Below, piece after piece: positions 1 through 6,474 of a stretch of DNA of 22,675 nt. Position 1 is the stretch's first letter. Each line of letters opens with the position of its first letter. Both the position numbers and the translations under genes were made by a program. The stretch is from positions 1 to 22,675 of IMG/VR virus record IMGVR_UViG_3300024433_000060, one strand, 5' to 3'. The stretch is from a virus. Below the pieces are notes generated by a model that worked only from the letters and a program-made list of their open reading frames with translations, ran no database searches and was not told the origin of the DNA.

Positions 1-132
1 AATAAAATGTTGTTTTCATGACTTTGAGTTTAATTCTTTATGTAAATATACGATAAATAATATAAAAAGATACATTAAAACAAATAAAAAGATAATAATA
101 TGATAATTTATAGTCTGTCTAAATAATATTAA
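1..132. other. AT-rich gene-free leader
   Basis: Very AT-rich stretch with no credible reading frame on either strand. I see no clear hairpin, tRNA or full TAnnTTTG promoter box in it. It precedes the promoter at 133-163 and may act as an upstream A/T-rich element or simply be the boundary of the late operon. Confidence 0.6.
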
Positions 133-163
133 TTTGATTTTAATACAGCATTGTGTATTTTTG
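133..163 (+). promoter_or_regulatory. Bacteroidota-type promoter of the packaging/head operon
   Basis: TTTG at 133-136 (-33 element), a 19-base spacer, and TATTTTTG at 156-163, an exact match to the -7 consensus TAnnTTTG used by the primary sigma factor of Bacteroidota. The predicted start of transcription, about 4-6 bases past the box, falls at or beside the ATG at 168. The RNA would therefore begin almost at a start codon and run through the tRNA-like element at 201-299 into the terminase genes. It is the only such promoter seen upstream of the packaging genes and the glycosyltransferase cassette. Confidence 0.7.
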
Positions 164-167
164 TATC

Positions 168-272
168 ATGGCAAGACCGAAACAGGAGGCTACTAGCTTT
201 GGGGGTGTAAATGGAAAGACAGCAAACAAATCTCGGGTGGAAACAATGAAACAAATTCCTGATGGAAACTAG
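168..272 (+). CDS. 34-codon upstream ORF, near-leaderless
   Basis: An ATG four bases after the -7 box opens a 34-codon frame that ends at TAG 270-272. Its first five codons (MARPK) are identical at the base level to those of the small terminase gene at 303. The frame runs through most of the tRNA/tmRNA-like element and stops just before its T-arm, so the same RNA can hardly serve as message and folded RNA at once. There is no Shine-Dalgarno sequence; if used, it would be translated leaderless. It may be a real leader peptide, or the remnant of the terminase start left by a duplication or insertion. No function is recognised. Confidence 0.3.
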   Translation: MARPKQEATSFGGVNGKTANKSRVETMKQIPDGN

Positions 273-299
273 ACGGCGGTTCGATTCCGCCCATCTCCA
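201..299 (+). ncRNA. Short tmRNA/tRNA-Ala-like RNA element
   Basis: The 3' half is a canonical tRNA end: T-stem GGCGG/CCGCC (275-279/287-291), T-loop TTCGATT (280-286), acceptor strand CATCTCC (292-298) and discriminator A299. The 5' strand GGGGGTG (201-207) pairs with it over 7 positions, including G203:T296, which equals the G3:U70 pair that alanyl-tRNA synthetase recognises in tRNA-Ala and tmRNA. The bases after the acceptor (TGGAAAGACAGCAA, 212-225) resemble the D-region of Bacteroidota tmRNA. There is no normal anticodon arm; the roughly 67 bases between the acceptor and T-arm are A-rich and contain a small hairpin TTCC-TGAT-GGAA (256-267). At about 99 nt it is far shorter than a tmRNA (about 350 nt) and shows no pseudoknots or usual tag ORF. 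CCA is not encoded. It could be a minimal tmRNA mimic, a degraded ssrA fragment captured from a host, or a processing signal ahead of the terminase. Confidence 0.5.
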
Positions 300-302
300 C
301 AA

Positions 303-668
303 ATGGCAAGACCGAAAGCAGATATAGACTGGAAACGTGTTGACGAACTCCTGGAAGCCGACTGCGAAGGAACGGAAATAGCTGCTGTACTAGGGCTTAA
401 TCCACTCACATTGTATAAAAGATGCGAACAGGACAATAAACTTAGTTTTTCAAAGTATTTACAAGAAAAGAAAGCATCGGGGAATTCAATGCTAAAAGAG
501 AAGCAATTTAAGAAGGCTATATCCGGTGATAGTGGGATGCTCGTATGGCTCGGCAAAAACAGATTAGGGCAGGCAGACAAAAAAGATTTAGCTCACACGA
601 TAAAAGACGAACTACCATTTAACATAAAGCTTGAGTACAGAAACCGAAAAGAAAATAATCCTCAGTGA
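303..668 (+). CDS. terS: Putative terminase small subunit
   Basis: 121-residue protein with the size, position and composition of a small terminase. It begins MARPKAD and has a helix-turn-helix-like stretch at about residues 8-42 (EIAAVLGLNPLTLYKR), followed by a charged region and the ending typical of Bacteroidota phage TerS (MLVWLGKNRLGQ). It would bind the packaging start site on phage DNA and load the large subunit. It lies directly upstream of, and overlaps by 38 bases, the large terminase gene, which supports the assignment. The ATG follows the tRNA-like element by three bases and has no Shine-Dalgarno sequence. The family is called from motif and context, not from a search. Confidence 0.75.
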   Translation: MARPKADIDWKRVDELLEADCEGTEIAAVLGLNPLTLYKRCEQDNKLSFSKYLQEKKASGNSMLKEKQFKKAISGDSGMLVWLGKNRLGQADKKDLAHTIKDELPFNIKLEYRNRKENNPQ

Positions 669-2079
669 TCCGCAGAGATATATTTATGAGAGTCCAAACC
701 GTATCAATCTTTTTATGGGAGGGACCGGAAGCGGCAAGACTTTCTTAGAAGGAGTTATATCAGCTGCTCTTGTAAAGAAACACCCTCACATGACAGGATT
801 CATCGGAGCCAATACATACGAACAGCTCAATACATCCACTTTAAAGAACATTAGGGACGTTTGGGGGAAGTATTTCGGCCTTGTTGAGGGTTTACATTAC
901 ATTATAGGTAAGAAGCCTCCTAACAGCTTTAACACAGAGTTTCATAATTTCGATAGATACGATTCAATAATAAGTTTTGTTAATGGTGCAGTAGTTTACA
1001 AAGCCTCTTTGGATAATTACATGGCTCATGAAGGAAAAGAAATAGGATGGGCTGTGCTTGATGAAACAAAAGACACAAAGGAAGAAGCGATAAAGGAAGT
1101 TATTCTGCACAGACTCCGGCAGCCAGGCATAAAAATAAACGGTGTTTCGGTTAATCCTCTCTATATAGGCACTACTCCAGCCAAAGTAGATTGGCTAAAT
1201 GATTGGTTCCGTTTAGATGAGATGGAAGATGAGATCCATTCCAAAATATACGACAAAGACGATTTCTTTAAATACGAGAACGGCGATCAGTGTGTTTCTA
1301 TATGCTCAACGTACCACAACAAAGAAAATCTGCCAGAGGGACATATCGAAGGACTGATAAAAGAACACTCCGACAGAGAAGGCAAGCTAAAAGAATCCGG
1401 TAAACGATTAATCTTCGCTAATCCTTTTGGAAAGGCCGGTGGAGAATTTTATTCAAGTTTCGACCGGCAAGTGCATACAAACTATGTTCCTTTCCTGGAA
1501 AACGAACCGATACACATCTCTTACGACTTCAATGTAGTTCCTTATATGACTTTAACATGCTGGCAGATAGTTTCCATAAAGGAAGGTTACCAGGTCCGGG
1601 CATTTGATGAATTCTGTATGGGATCACCTAATAATACAACAGAACGTGTAACAAGGGAATTTTTACGCAAGTATGCTCAGAAGCTCACAGCGGGGATATT
1701 CTACTACGGTGATCCTACAGGGTCGGCAAGGGACACACGGAGCCGTAGAAACGACTATGATATCATTAGAGATGAACTACAGCCGTATCTCAATAATTAT
1801 TCAGACAGAGTACGATATAAAGCACCGTCAGTAATCAAACGTAGAGACTTTGCAAACAATATATTTGATGAACGGTTTGATATTCGTATCTTAGTAGACC
1901 GAAATTGTAAGAAAATTATAGCTGATTTCGAGTATCTTAAAGAGGATCCAGAGGGTAAAAAGATGAAAACAACCGTAAAAGATCCCGATACGGCGCAGAG
2001 TTACGAGAAATATGGCCATACTTCTGACAGTTTTGATTATTTCATTACAGAGGCTTTCAGTAAATACTTTAAATTATGA
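631..2079 (+). CDS. terL: Terminase large subunit
   Basis: 482-residue packaging motor. The N-terminal ATPase domain has Walker A GGTGSGKT at residues 30-37 and Walker B AVLDE at 141-145. The C-terminal RNase H-like nuclease domain shows candidate metal-binding acidic residues at D299 (SYDFN), D361 (GDPTG) and D466/D469 (SDSFD). The length is normal for the family. The enzyme pumps DNA into the prohead through the portal and cuts the concatemer. No in-frame ATG lies before the Walker A motif, so TTG at 631 is the best start; this puts the start inside the small subunit gene and suggests translational coupling. The end overlaps the portal gene by four bases (ATGA). Confidence 0.95.
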   Translation: MSTETEKKIILSDPQRYIYESPNRINLFMGGTGSGKTFLEGVISAALVKKHPHMTGFIGANTYEQLNTSTLKNIRDVWGKYFGLVEGLHYIIGKKPPNSFNTEFHNFDRYDSIISFVNGAVVYKASLDNYMAHEGKEIGWAVLDETKDTKEEAIKEVILHRLRQPGIKINGVSVNPLYIGTTPAKVDWLNDWFRLDEMEDEIHSKIYDKDDFFKYENGDQCVSICSTYHNKENLPEGHIEGLIKEHSDREGKLKESGKRLIFANPFGKAGGEFYSSFDRQVHTNYVPFLENEPIHISYDFNVVPYMTLTCWQIVSIKEGYQVRAFDEFCMGSPNNTTERVTREFLRKYAQKLTAGIFYYGDPTGSARDTRSRRNDYDIIRDELQPYLNNYSDRVRYKAPSVIKRRDFANNIFDERFDIRILVDRNCKKIIADFEYLKEDPEGKKMKTTVKDPDTAQSYEKYGHTSDSFDYFITEAFSKYFKL

Positions 2080-3884
2080 TACAAATCCTAGATGATTACA
2101 TCCAGCAGCTTGCTGATATTGTAGTAAACAGTACACGACATCAAGATTATGAACGTGTAAAAGATCTCGCTGGTATGTATTACAGCTTCATTACAGGCGA
2201 AGGACTTGACGATATGATGAAACAATTCTCTATGCGGGAAACTGACACAGCTTTTGAGCAACGTAAAGCGATTACACAACATATTATTCCTTCAGTTGTC
2301 TCCAATATCACTTCAGTAGAAAGAAAAGTACCGCGTTCTAACGGCATGACAAGGGTGATAGGTTATAAAGATGATAAAGAATTTAAACAAGCAAAAGATT
2401 TAGAAGATATTCTTAAAGTCTTTTGGGGAGATATGTCTTTTGATGATTGGATGTCTACGCGGTGGATCGAACTAAACGACATTGATCCTAATGCTTTTGC
2501 TATTATCGAATGGAAGGCTTTTGATGAGAAAGTTAAAAAAGCCAGTCCATATCCTTACGAGTCCAAAGCCTCAGAAGCGATAATGTTTGAATATGATAAC
2601 AACATCCTTCAGTACTTAGTTGATAAAAAGGATGAAGTTTATACTATGTATCTTCTTAATCAGACTATCCAAGCCATACAGCTTGATGAAGATAATCCTA
2701 TTTATGGGTCTGTTGCACACACCGCAACTGAAGTAGGGGAGATCGTAGAAGTTGATGGACGGTTGTTTTTCAAGAAAGATGAAAAGACTTATTTCGAGAT
2801 AATTCAGTTCAAACCACACAATCTTGATAAAGTTCCTGCTTTCAGAGTTGGTTATAAACGTGACGATGTTACAGACGGTAGGACTTATGTTTGTCCCTAT
2901 CATGAAGCAGTTCCTCATCTTAAAAAGACGCTTAAAGCAAACTCTGAGCTTGATCTTACAATGGCTTTGCATGCTTTTCCTCAAAAGATAGTCATGGCGA
3001 ATAAATGTACTAATCCAGACTGTCTTGAAGGATATACACACAGGAGTGATGACGGGAAACAAGTAACAACTAAGTGTAATCAATGTCGTGGATCAGGATT
3101 TGAAGTACATACTTCAGCACAGGATATGATTTATGTGCCTATTCCTAAAGTACCAGAAGAACAACTATCTTTAGATAATCTTGCTAAATATCTTACTCCC
3201 GAAGTGGCTCTTATAGAATTCCAGCGTAGCTATGTTGAATATTTAACTAATGAATGTATGCAAGCGGTCTTTAACTCTGATATTTTCACACGCGAAGAGG
3301 TAGCTACGACAGCTACAGAGAAACGCATAGATCTGGATAATATCTACGATACACTTTATCCGTTATCATTGCGCTATGCTAAGTTGTGGAAGTTTGGAGT
3401 CAATCTAATAGCAGAGATAACCAGCCTGGACAATAATCTTACAGCAGTGCTTACTTTTTCGAAGGATTTCAAGTTTAAATCAAAAGATGACTATATCCGG
3501 GACCGGGCAGCAGCCAAAGAAGCAGGTGCGCCGGATAAGATTCTACGTAATATTGATGATGAGATTATAAGAATAGATACGGCAGATAATCCACACGAAT
3601 ATCAGGTTTTCAAGACAGTAGAATCTTTCGATCCTTTTTCAGGAAAGAGTGATGAAGAAATTATAACGGCCTTAACAAGTAATTCTGTTCCTTTCGATAT
3701 AAAAGTCCTTTACAATAACCTGGGGTGGATCTTCGATGATATCTTCTTAGAAAATGATGGATTCTTTCAGATGCCGCGTAAAAACCAAGTTGAGATAGTT
3801 GACGCAAAGGTTCAGGAGATTGTTACAGAACTAGAAAGTCAAATGTCTCAAGCTGCAACATTTGTAGAGCCGGACAATGCTTAA
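2076..3884 (+). CDS. Portal protein with inserted zinc-ribbon-like motif
   Basis: 602-residue protein placed between large terminase and minor head protein, where the portal of siphophages lies, and with the usual portal size. It would form the ring at the single capsid vertex through which DNA enters and leaves. The unusual part is a four-cysteine segment: C311-x4-C316, a 17-residue turn, then C334-x2-C337 followed by RGSGF, closely matching one DnaJ-type zinc finger half (CxxCxGxG). Flanking residues are acidic and mostly helical; the C-terminal 100 residues are rich in D/E. Its start overlaps the terL stop (ATGA). It is assigned from position, size and general composition; the zinc ribbon is read from the sequence, metal binding is inference. 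Confidence 0.85.
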   Translation: MIQILDDYIQQLADIVVNSTRHQDYERVKDLAGMYYSFITGEGLDDMMKQFSMRETDTAFEQRKAITQHIIPSVVSNITSVERKVPRSNGMTRVIGYKDDKEFKQAKDLEDILKVFWGDMSFDDWMSTRWIELNDIDPNAFAIIEWKAFDEKVKKASPYPYESKASEAIMFEYDNNILQYLVDKKDEVYTMYLLNQTIQAIQLDEDNPIYGSVAHTATEVGEIVEVDGRLFFKKDEKTYFEIIQFKPHNLDKVPAFRVGYKRDDVTDGRTYVCPYHEAVPHLKKTLKANSELDLTMALHAFPQKIVMANKCTNPDCLEGYTHRSDDGKQVTTKCNQCRGSGFEVHTSAQDMIYVPIPKVPEEQLSLDNLAKYLTPEVALIEFQRSYVEYLTNECMQAVFNSDIFTREEVATTATEKRIDLDNIYDTLYPLSLRYAKLWKFGVNLIAEITSLDNNLTAVLTFSKDFKFKSKDDYIRDRAAAKEAGAPDKILRNIDDEIIRIDTADNPHEYQVFKTVESFDPFSGKSDEEIITALTSNSVPFDIKVLYNNLGWIFDDIFLENDGFFQMPRKNQVEIVDAKVQEIVTELESQMSQAATFVEPDNA

Positions 3885-3891
3885 CAATAGA

Positions 3892-3963
3892 TGCAAGGAG
3901 GGTGCTGGTTCCCAGTTAGGTCTCATAAGCCTGATTACGCAAGTTCGATTCTTGCCCTTGCTA
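3892..3963 (+). tRNA. tRNA with anticodon CAT (Met or Ile2)
   Basis: Acceptor TGCAAGG/CCTTGCT (3892-3898/3956-3962) pairs at six of seven positions, with the first pair T:T mismatched. The D-arm is GGG/CCC (3900-3902/3911-3913) around TGCTGGTT with the conserved GG. The anticodon stem TAGGT/GCCTG encloses CTCATAA with anticodon CAT at 3924-3926. The variable loop is 5 nt, and the T-arm is GCAAG-TTCGATT-CTTGC. Discriminator A3963; CCA is not encoded. All core distances are canonical. CAT may read AUG or, if the wobble C is modified to lysidine, AUA. An unpaired 1:72 position is an initiator-tRNA feature, but the anticodon stem lacks the three G:C pairs of initiators. It fills the gap between portal and minor head genes and ends 7 bases before the next ATG. 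Confidence 0.85.
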
Positions 3964-3970
3964 CAAAAAT

Positions 3971-4882
3971 ATGGCTGATAATAAAAAACTATCTGATCTA
4001 TGGAAGCGCAAAGATGATTACATTGCTTCTCGACTGGACTGGCTCAGTAAAAGAGTAGACCGAAGCCAGCAGATCCTATTATCTAGCTTAGTAAGTGATT
4101 TTATGGGTGAATTCTCAGTAGACGAGACAGGTAAGTTAATAGCCAATACAAAGAATATGCGGCTAACTATGAAGTTAGACAAGTTCTTTGATACGCTGGA
4201 CACAGAAACACTCAGAAAGGTAAACACTCAGTACGGCCAGGATATGCTTAAGCTTACTCCATTATCAGAGAGATATTATTCAAAGATGCTCCCCGATGCT
4301 GCTGATGCCATAAAGAGTATAGGGGAAAAAGTAGGATTCATTGAGACATCGATAGGCATAAAAAAAGGTAAACTAATCAAAGGAGGTTATTTAGAGAAGG
4401 TAACCAGGATGCCGGAAGTTCGCCAGGAGCTAAAAGATTATGTTATCCGGTCAGTGAACAACAAAAAAGGCTATTCTGAGTACCTTCGGGGAATGAAAGA
4501 GATTGTTACCGGAACAAAGGTACGAGATGGAATGATTGAACGGTACTACAGGCAGTTTGCGTATGATACGTTTAATCAGACAGATGCGGCAATTAATAAA
4601 CATTATGCTGACAGTTTGGAGCTAACATGGTTTGTTTACGCAGGTGGAACGATAGATACTTCTCGACAATTCTGTATAAAACGTGCAAACAAAGTCTTTA
4701 ACACGAAAGAGACAGAGAAATGGAAATGTGACCCTTATCTGATAGGCAAGCCGAAGGGTGTACGATGTGACCAGAAGTACAATGCTTTGATAGAACGCGG
4801 CCGGTGGAATTGTAGACACTCGATACGGTACATTACAGAGAGTTTGGCTTGTGAGCTTGGCAGAAAGGAAGCTTGTGATTAG
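3971..4882 (+). CDS. Minor head protein, SPP1 gp7 / Mu F family
   Basis: 303-residue protein following the portal, as in many siphophages. The C-terminal part has the family signature: an SRQFCIKRANKVF stretch (about residues 230-245), then the conserved GRWNCRHSIRYI at 277-288. The N-terminal two thirds is helical and charged. Members of this family bind the portal or the inside of the prohead and take part in head assembly or DNA exit. Downstream it overlaps the first glycosyltransferase gene by 8 bases, so the sugar cassette is joined directly to it. C-terminal cysteines (C294, C302) lie outside the core motif. Confidence 0.85.
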   Translation: MADNKKLSDLWKRKDDYIASRLDWLSKRVDRSQQILLSSLVSDFMGEFSVDETGKLIANTKNMRLTMKLDKFFDTLDTETLRKVNTQYGQDMLKLTPLSERYYSKMLPDAADAIKSIGEKVGFIETSIGIKKGKLIKGGYLEKVTRMPEVRQELKDYVIRSVNNKKGYSEYLRGMKEIVTGTKVRDGMIERYYRQFAYDTFNQTDAAINKHYADSLELTWFVYAGGTIDTSRQFCIKRANKVFNTKETEKWKCDPYLIGKPKGVRCDQKYNALIERGRWNCRHSIRYITESLACELGRKEACD

Positions 4883-5480
4883 CGTAATAATGCCCTCCTA
4901 TTTAGGTAAGTACAAAACTGCTGCTAAAGATCGGGATACAAAGATTGTTCGGGCAATACGAAGCGTACAGGGACAGACCTACAAAGACTGGGAGTTAATA
5001 ATAATTGCTGATGGATGTGAAAAAACAGTTGAAATTGTCAAGCAAATTAACGATCTTTATAACGTTAAAGTCTTATACATTGACAAGCAGCCGCAATGGA
5101 GTGGCACTGTCAGAAACACCGGACTAGATGAAGCTAAAGGCGATTATTGTTGTTACCTGGATATTGACGATGCGTTTGCTCCGGGGCATTTGGAGGGATT
5201 GGCTACGGGCAGCAAGAATGGGAAAGATTGGTATTGGTTCGATGACTATGTTTGGAATGGACAGGAATTCAGGCATAATAAATGCAATATCAACAAAGTC
5301 GGGCGTTGTGGAACATCCAATATCATGCACAGACCTAACGTTGCTCGATGGAACAAAAAAGGCAATTACTCACACGACTGGAAATTTATCACTAACTTGC
5401 GACAAGCCTCTAGGGATTACGAATACATTAGAGCCGGGGAATACCTCGTTTGTCACGTGCCCGGAAGATTCGATATATGA
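4875..5480 (+). CDS. Glycosyltransferase, family 2 (GT-A)
   Basis: 201-residue single-domain GT-A enzyme when started at GTG 4875. It opens with the family 2 nucleotide-binding strand (ISVIMPSYL), continues with the SVQGQTYKDWELIIIADG motif at about 30-47, RNTGLDEAKGDY at 80-91, and the metal/nucleotide-binding DIDD at 96-99. It would transfer a sugar from an NDP-sugar in the cytoplasm; donor and acceptor cannot be read from the sequence. GTG 4875 is preferred because AAGGA lies a few bases upstream and the protein then begins at the first beta strand as its paralogue at 5821 does; a GTG at 4851 would add eight residues. There is no membrane segment or signal peptide. First gene of the sugar cassette. 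Confidence 0.88.
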   Translation: MISVIMPSYLGKYKTAAKDRDTKIVRAIRSVQGQTYKDWELIIIADGCEKTVEIVKQINDLYNVKVLYIDKQPQWSGTVRNTGLDEAKGDYCCYLDIDDAFAPGHLEGLATGSKNGKDWYWFDDYVWNGQEFRHNKCNINKVGRCGTSNIMHRPNVARWNKKGNYSHDWKFITNLRQASRDYEYIRAGEYLVCHVPGRFDI

Positions 5481-5501
5481 TATACAACTAAAATTTATAC
5501 C

Positions 5502-5708
5502 GTGGAATATAAAGAATTAATCGATTATCTTATTAAAACGCATCCATATCCTGAAGATGTATTTATCCCACCTACTAAGGAACAATGGGAGCAGTTCCAT
5601 AAAGTCCTTAAAGATGCAGGGATGGGTTCAGATGGATTTGTGGGACATTGTTGCAGGATAGGTTATGATGCTTGTTTATATCAACTAAAAAAAATTGAGG
5701 AGGAATAA
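5502..5708 (+). CDS. Hypothetical 68-residue protein
   Basis: Small, slightly acidic cytoplasmic protein starting at GTG (5502). Visible features are YPEDVFIPPTKEQWEQFHKVL in the middle and the segment GFVGHCCRIGYDACLY with three cysteines and a histidine near the end, which could hold a metal or just be structural. The last residues (LKKIEEE) are coded by the purine-rich run that serves as ribosome binding site for the next ORF, so the two genes are spaced as a pair. No family recognised. It lies between two glycosyltransferase genes. Confidence 0.65.
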   Translation: MEYKELIDYLIKTHPYPEDVFIPPTKEQWEQFHKVLKDAGMGSDGFVGHCCRIGYDACLYQLKKIEEE

Positions 5709-5710
5709 TA

Positions 5711-5824
5711 ATGGCGTGTGGATGCAAAAAAAAGAAAGGTGCTAAAGTAGCTAAAACACCGAATAAGATAGTAGTTCCGAAAGGTTCTTCAAGATATGTA
5801 GTTCCTACTAAACGTAAAAGATGA
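5711..5824 (+). CDS. 37-residue cationic protein with CGC motif
   Basis: Short ORF (MACGCKKKKGAK start, TKRKR end) preceded by the strongest Shine-Dalgarno run in the window (GAGGAGG, 8 bases before the ATG). Its stop overlaps the ATG of the next glycosyltransferase (ATGA), a typical coupled junction. About a third of the residues are Lys or Arg, and two cysteines stand at positions 3 and 5. It could bind nucleic acid or a metal, or act mainly as a translational lead-in for the gene behind it. The ribosome binding site and exact junction argue that it is translated; no homologue is recognised. Confidence 0.7.
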   Translation: MACGCKKKKGAKVAKTPNKIVVPKGSSRYVVPTKRKR

Positions 5825-6462
5825 TTTCTATTATCACCCGTTGCCGCAATAGGCTTGAATACACTGCTCAGGTTTTAGATGCTGTTCGTAGTAACACGAA
5901 ATGCGACTATGAGCATATAATTATTGATAATGATAGCTCCGATGGTACAAGAGAATGGTTTAATTGGATGCTGGTAAATACTGATTCATGGTATAATCAT
6001 GTGACTTATTGCCGAATGACAAGAAATTACGGTGACTGGGGTGGTATGTTGGCCGGATTCCTTATAGCAAGAGGTGATTATATTGTTCAATTAGATAATG
6101 ATATTATTCCTTGCGAAGGCTGGCTTACAGCGATGCTAACAGTCTTAAATAAGACAAGCTATAAGGTAGTAATGCTCAAGAGAGATAACGTAGCCTGGGA
6201 GCTAAAACCGCTATCTACGCCTAAAATTATAGACGGTTTAGAGGTTACAAGAGTAGAAAGAGCCGTTGCATGTTACATGATGAGCCGGGAAAGCTTTGAA
6301 TTGTGTGCTAAATATATACCACCGAAGAGAGGTGCATTGAGTAAATATATCATGGCTGGATTGAAACCGAAAATATGGAAAGGATTAAAACCAATTGGAA
6401 AGATTCTAAATAAGACTTGCATAGAGCTTGGCAGATTTCCAGAGACAGAAATATTCACCTAA
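5821..6462 (+). CDS. Glycosyltransferase, family 2 (GT-A)
   Basis: 213-residue GT-A enzyme. The N-terminal strand MISIITRCRN is followed by EHIIIDNDSSDGTREW (31-46), RNYGDWGGMLAGFLIARGDY (69-87) and the DXD motif LDND at 91-94, all characteristic of family 2. The C-terminal portion (about 165-213) is basic and may form the acceptor or membrane-surface contact. Cytoplasmic, no signal peptide. It is coupled to the 37-residue ORF by an ATGA overlap. It differs clearly from the enzyme at 4875, so the two probably use different donors or acceptors and are not a recent duplication. Confidence 0.9.
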   Translation: MISIITRCRNRLEYTAQVLDAVRSNTKCDYEHIIIDNDSSDGTREWFNWMLVNTDSWYNHVTYCRMTRNYGDWGGMLAGFLIARGDYIVQLDNDIIPCEGWLTAMLTVLNKTSYKVVMLKRDNVAWELKPLSTPKIIDGLEVTRVERAVACYMMSRESFELCAKYIPPKRGALSKYIMAGLKPKIWKGLKPIGKILNKTCIELGRFPETEIFT

Positions 6463-6474
6463 AAACCCTCAGAT

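Larger units (their letters stand above)
168..317 (+). repeat. 15-bp direct repeat flanking a 120-bp insert
   Basis: ATGGCAAGACCGAAA occurs at 168-182 and again at 303-317, the second copy being the start of the small terminase gene. The 120 bases between the copies (183-302) hold the tRNA/tmRNA-like element. An exact 15-base repeat including an ATG suggests either a target-site duplication around an inserted RNA element or a local tandem duplication of the gene start. Confidence 0.6.

Noticed and set aside
275-300. Reading the tRNA-like 3' end simply as an attachment site in a host ssrA or tRNA gene
   Set aside because: No integrase is nearby, and a matching 5' acceptor strand with the G3:U70 pair lies only 68 bases upstream, which an attachment core alone would not include. 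Kept as an alternative in the finding, not as a feature.
2616-3083. 155-residue open frame on the - strand inside the portal gene
   Set aside because: Opposite strand of a well-supported portal gene, with no ribosome binding site, promoter or recognisable motif; all other supported genes are on +.
3891-4055. Open frame from ATG 3891 reading through the tRNA into the minor head gene in another frame
   Set aside because: The tRNA fold is canonical and explains the sequence better; the frame is short and ends at a TAG within the minor head gene.
5128-5520. 130-residue + strand frame inside the first glycosyltransferase
   Set aside because: Overlaps a gene with clear family 2 motifs in another frame; composition is poor and there is no start signal.
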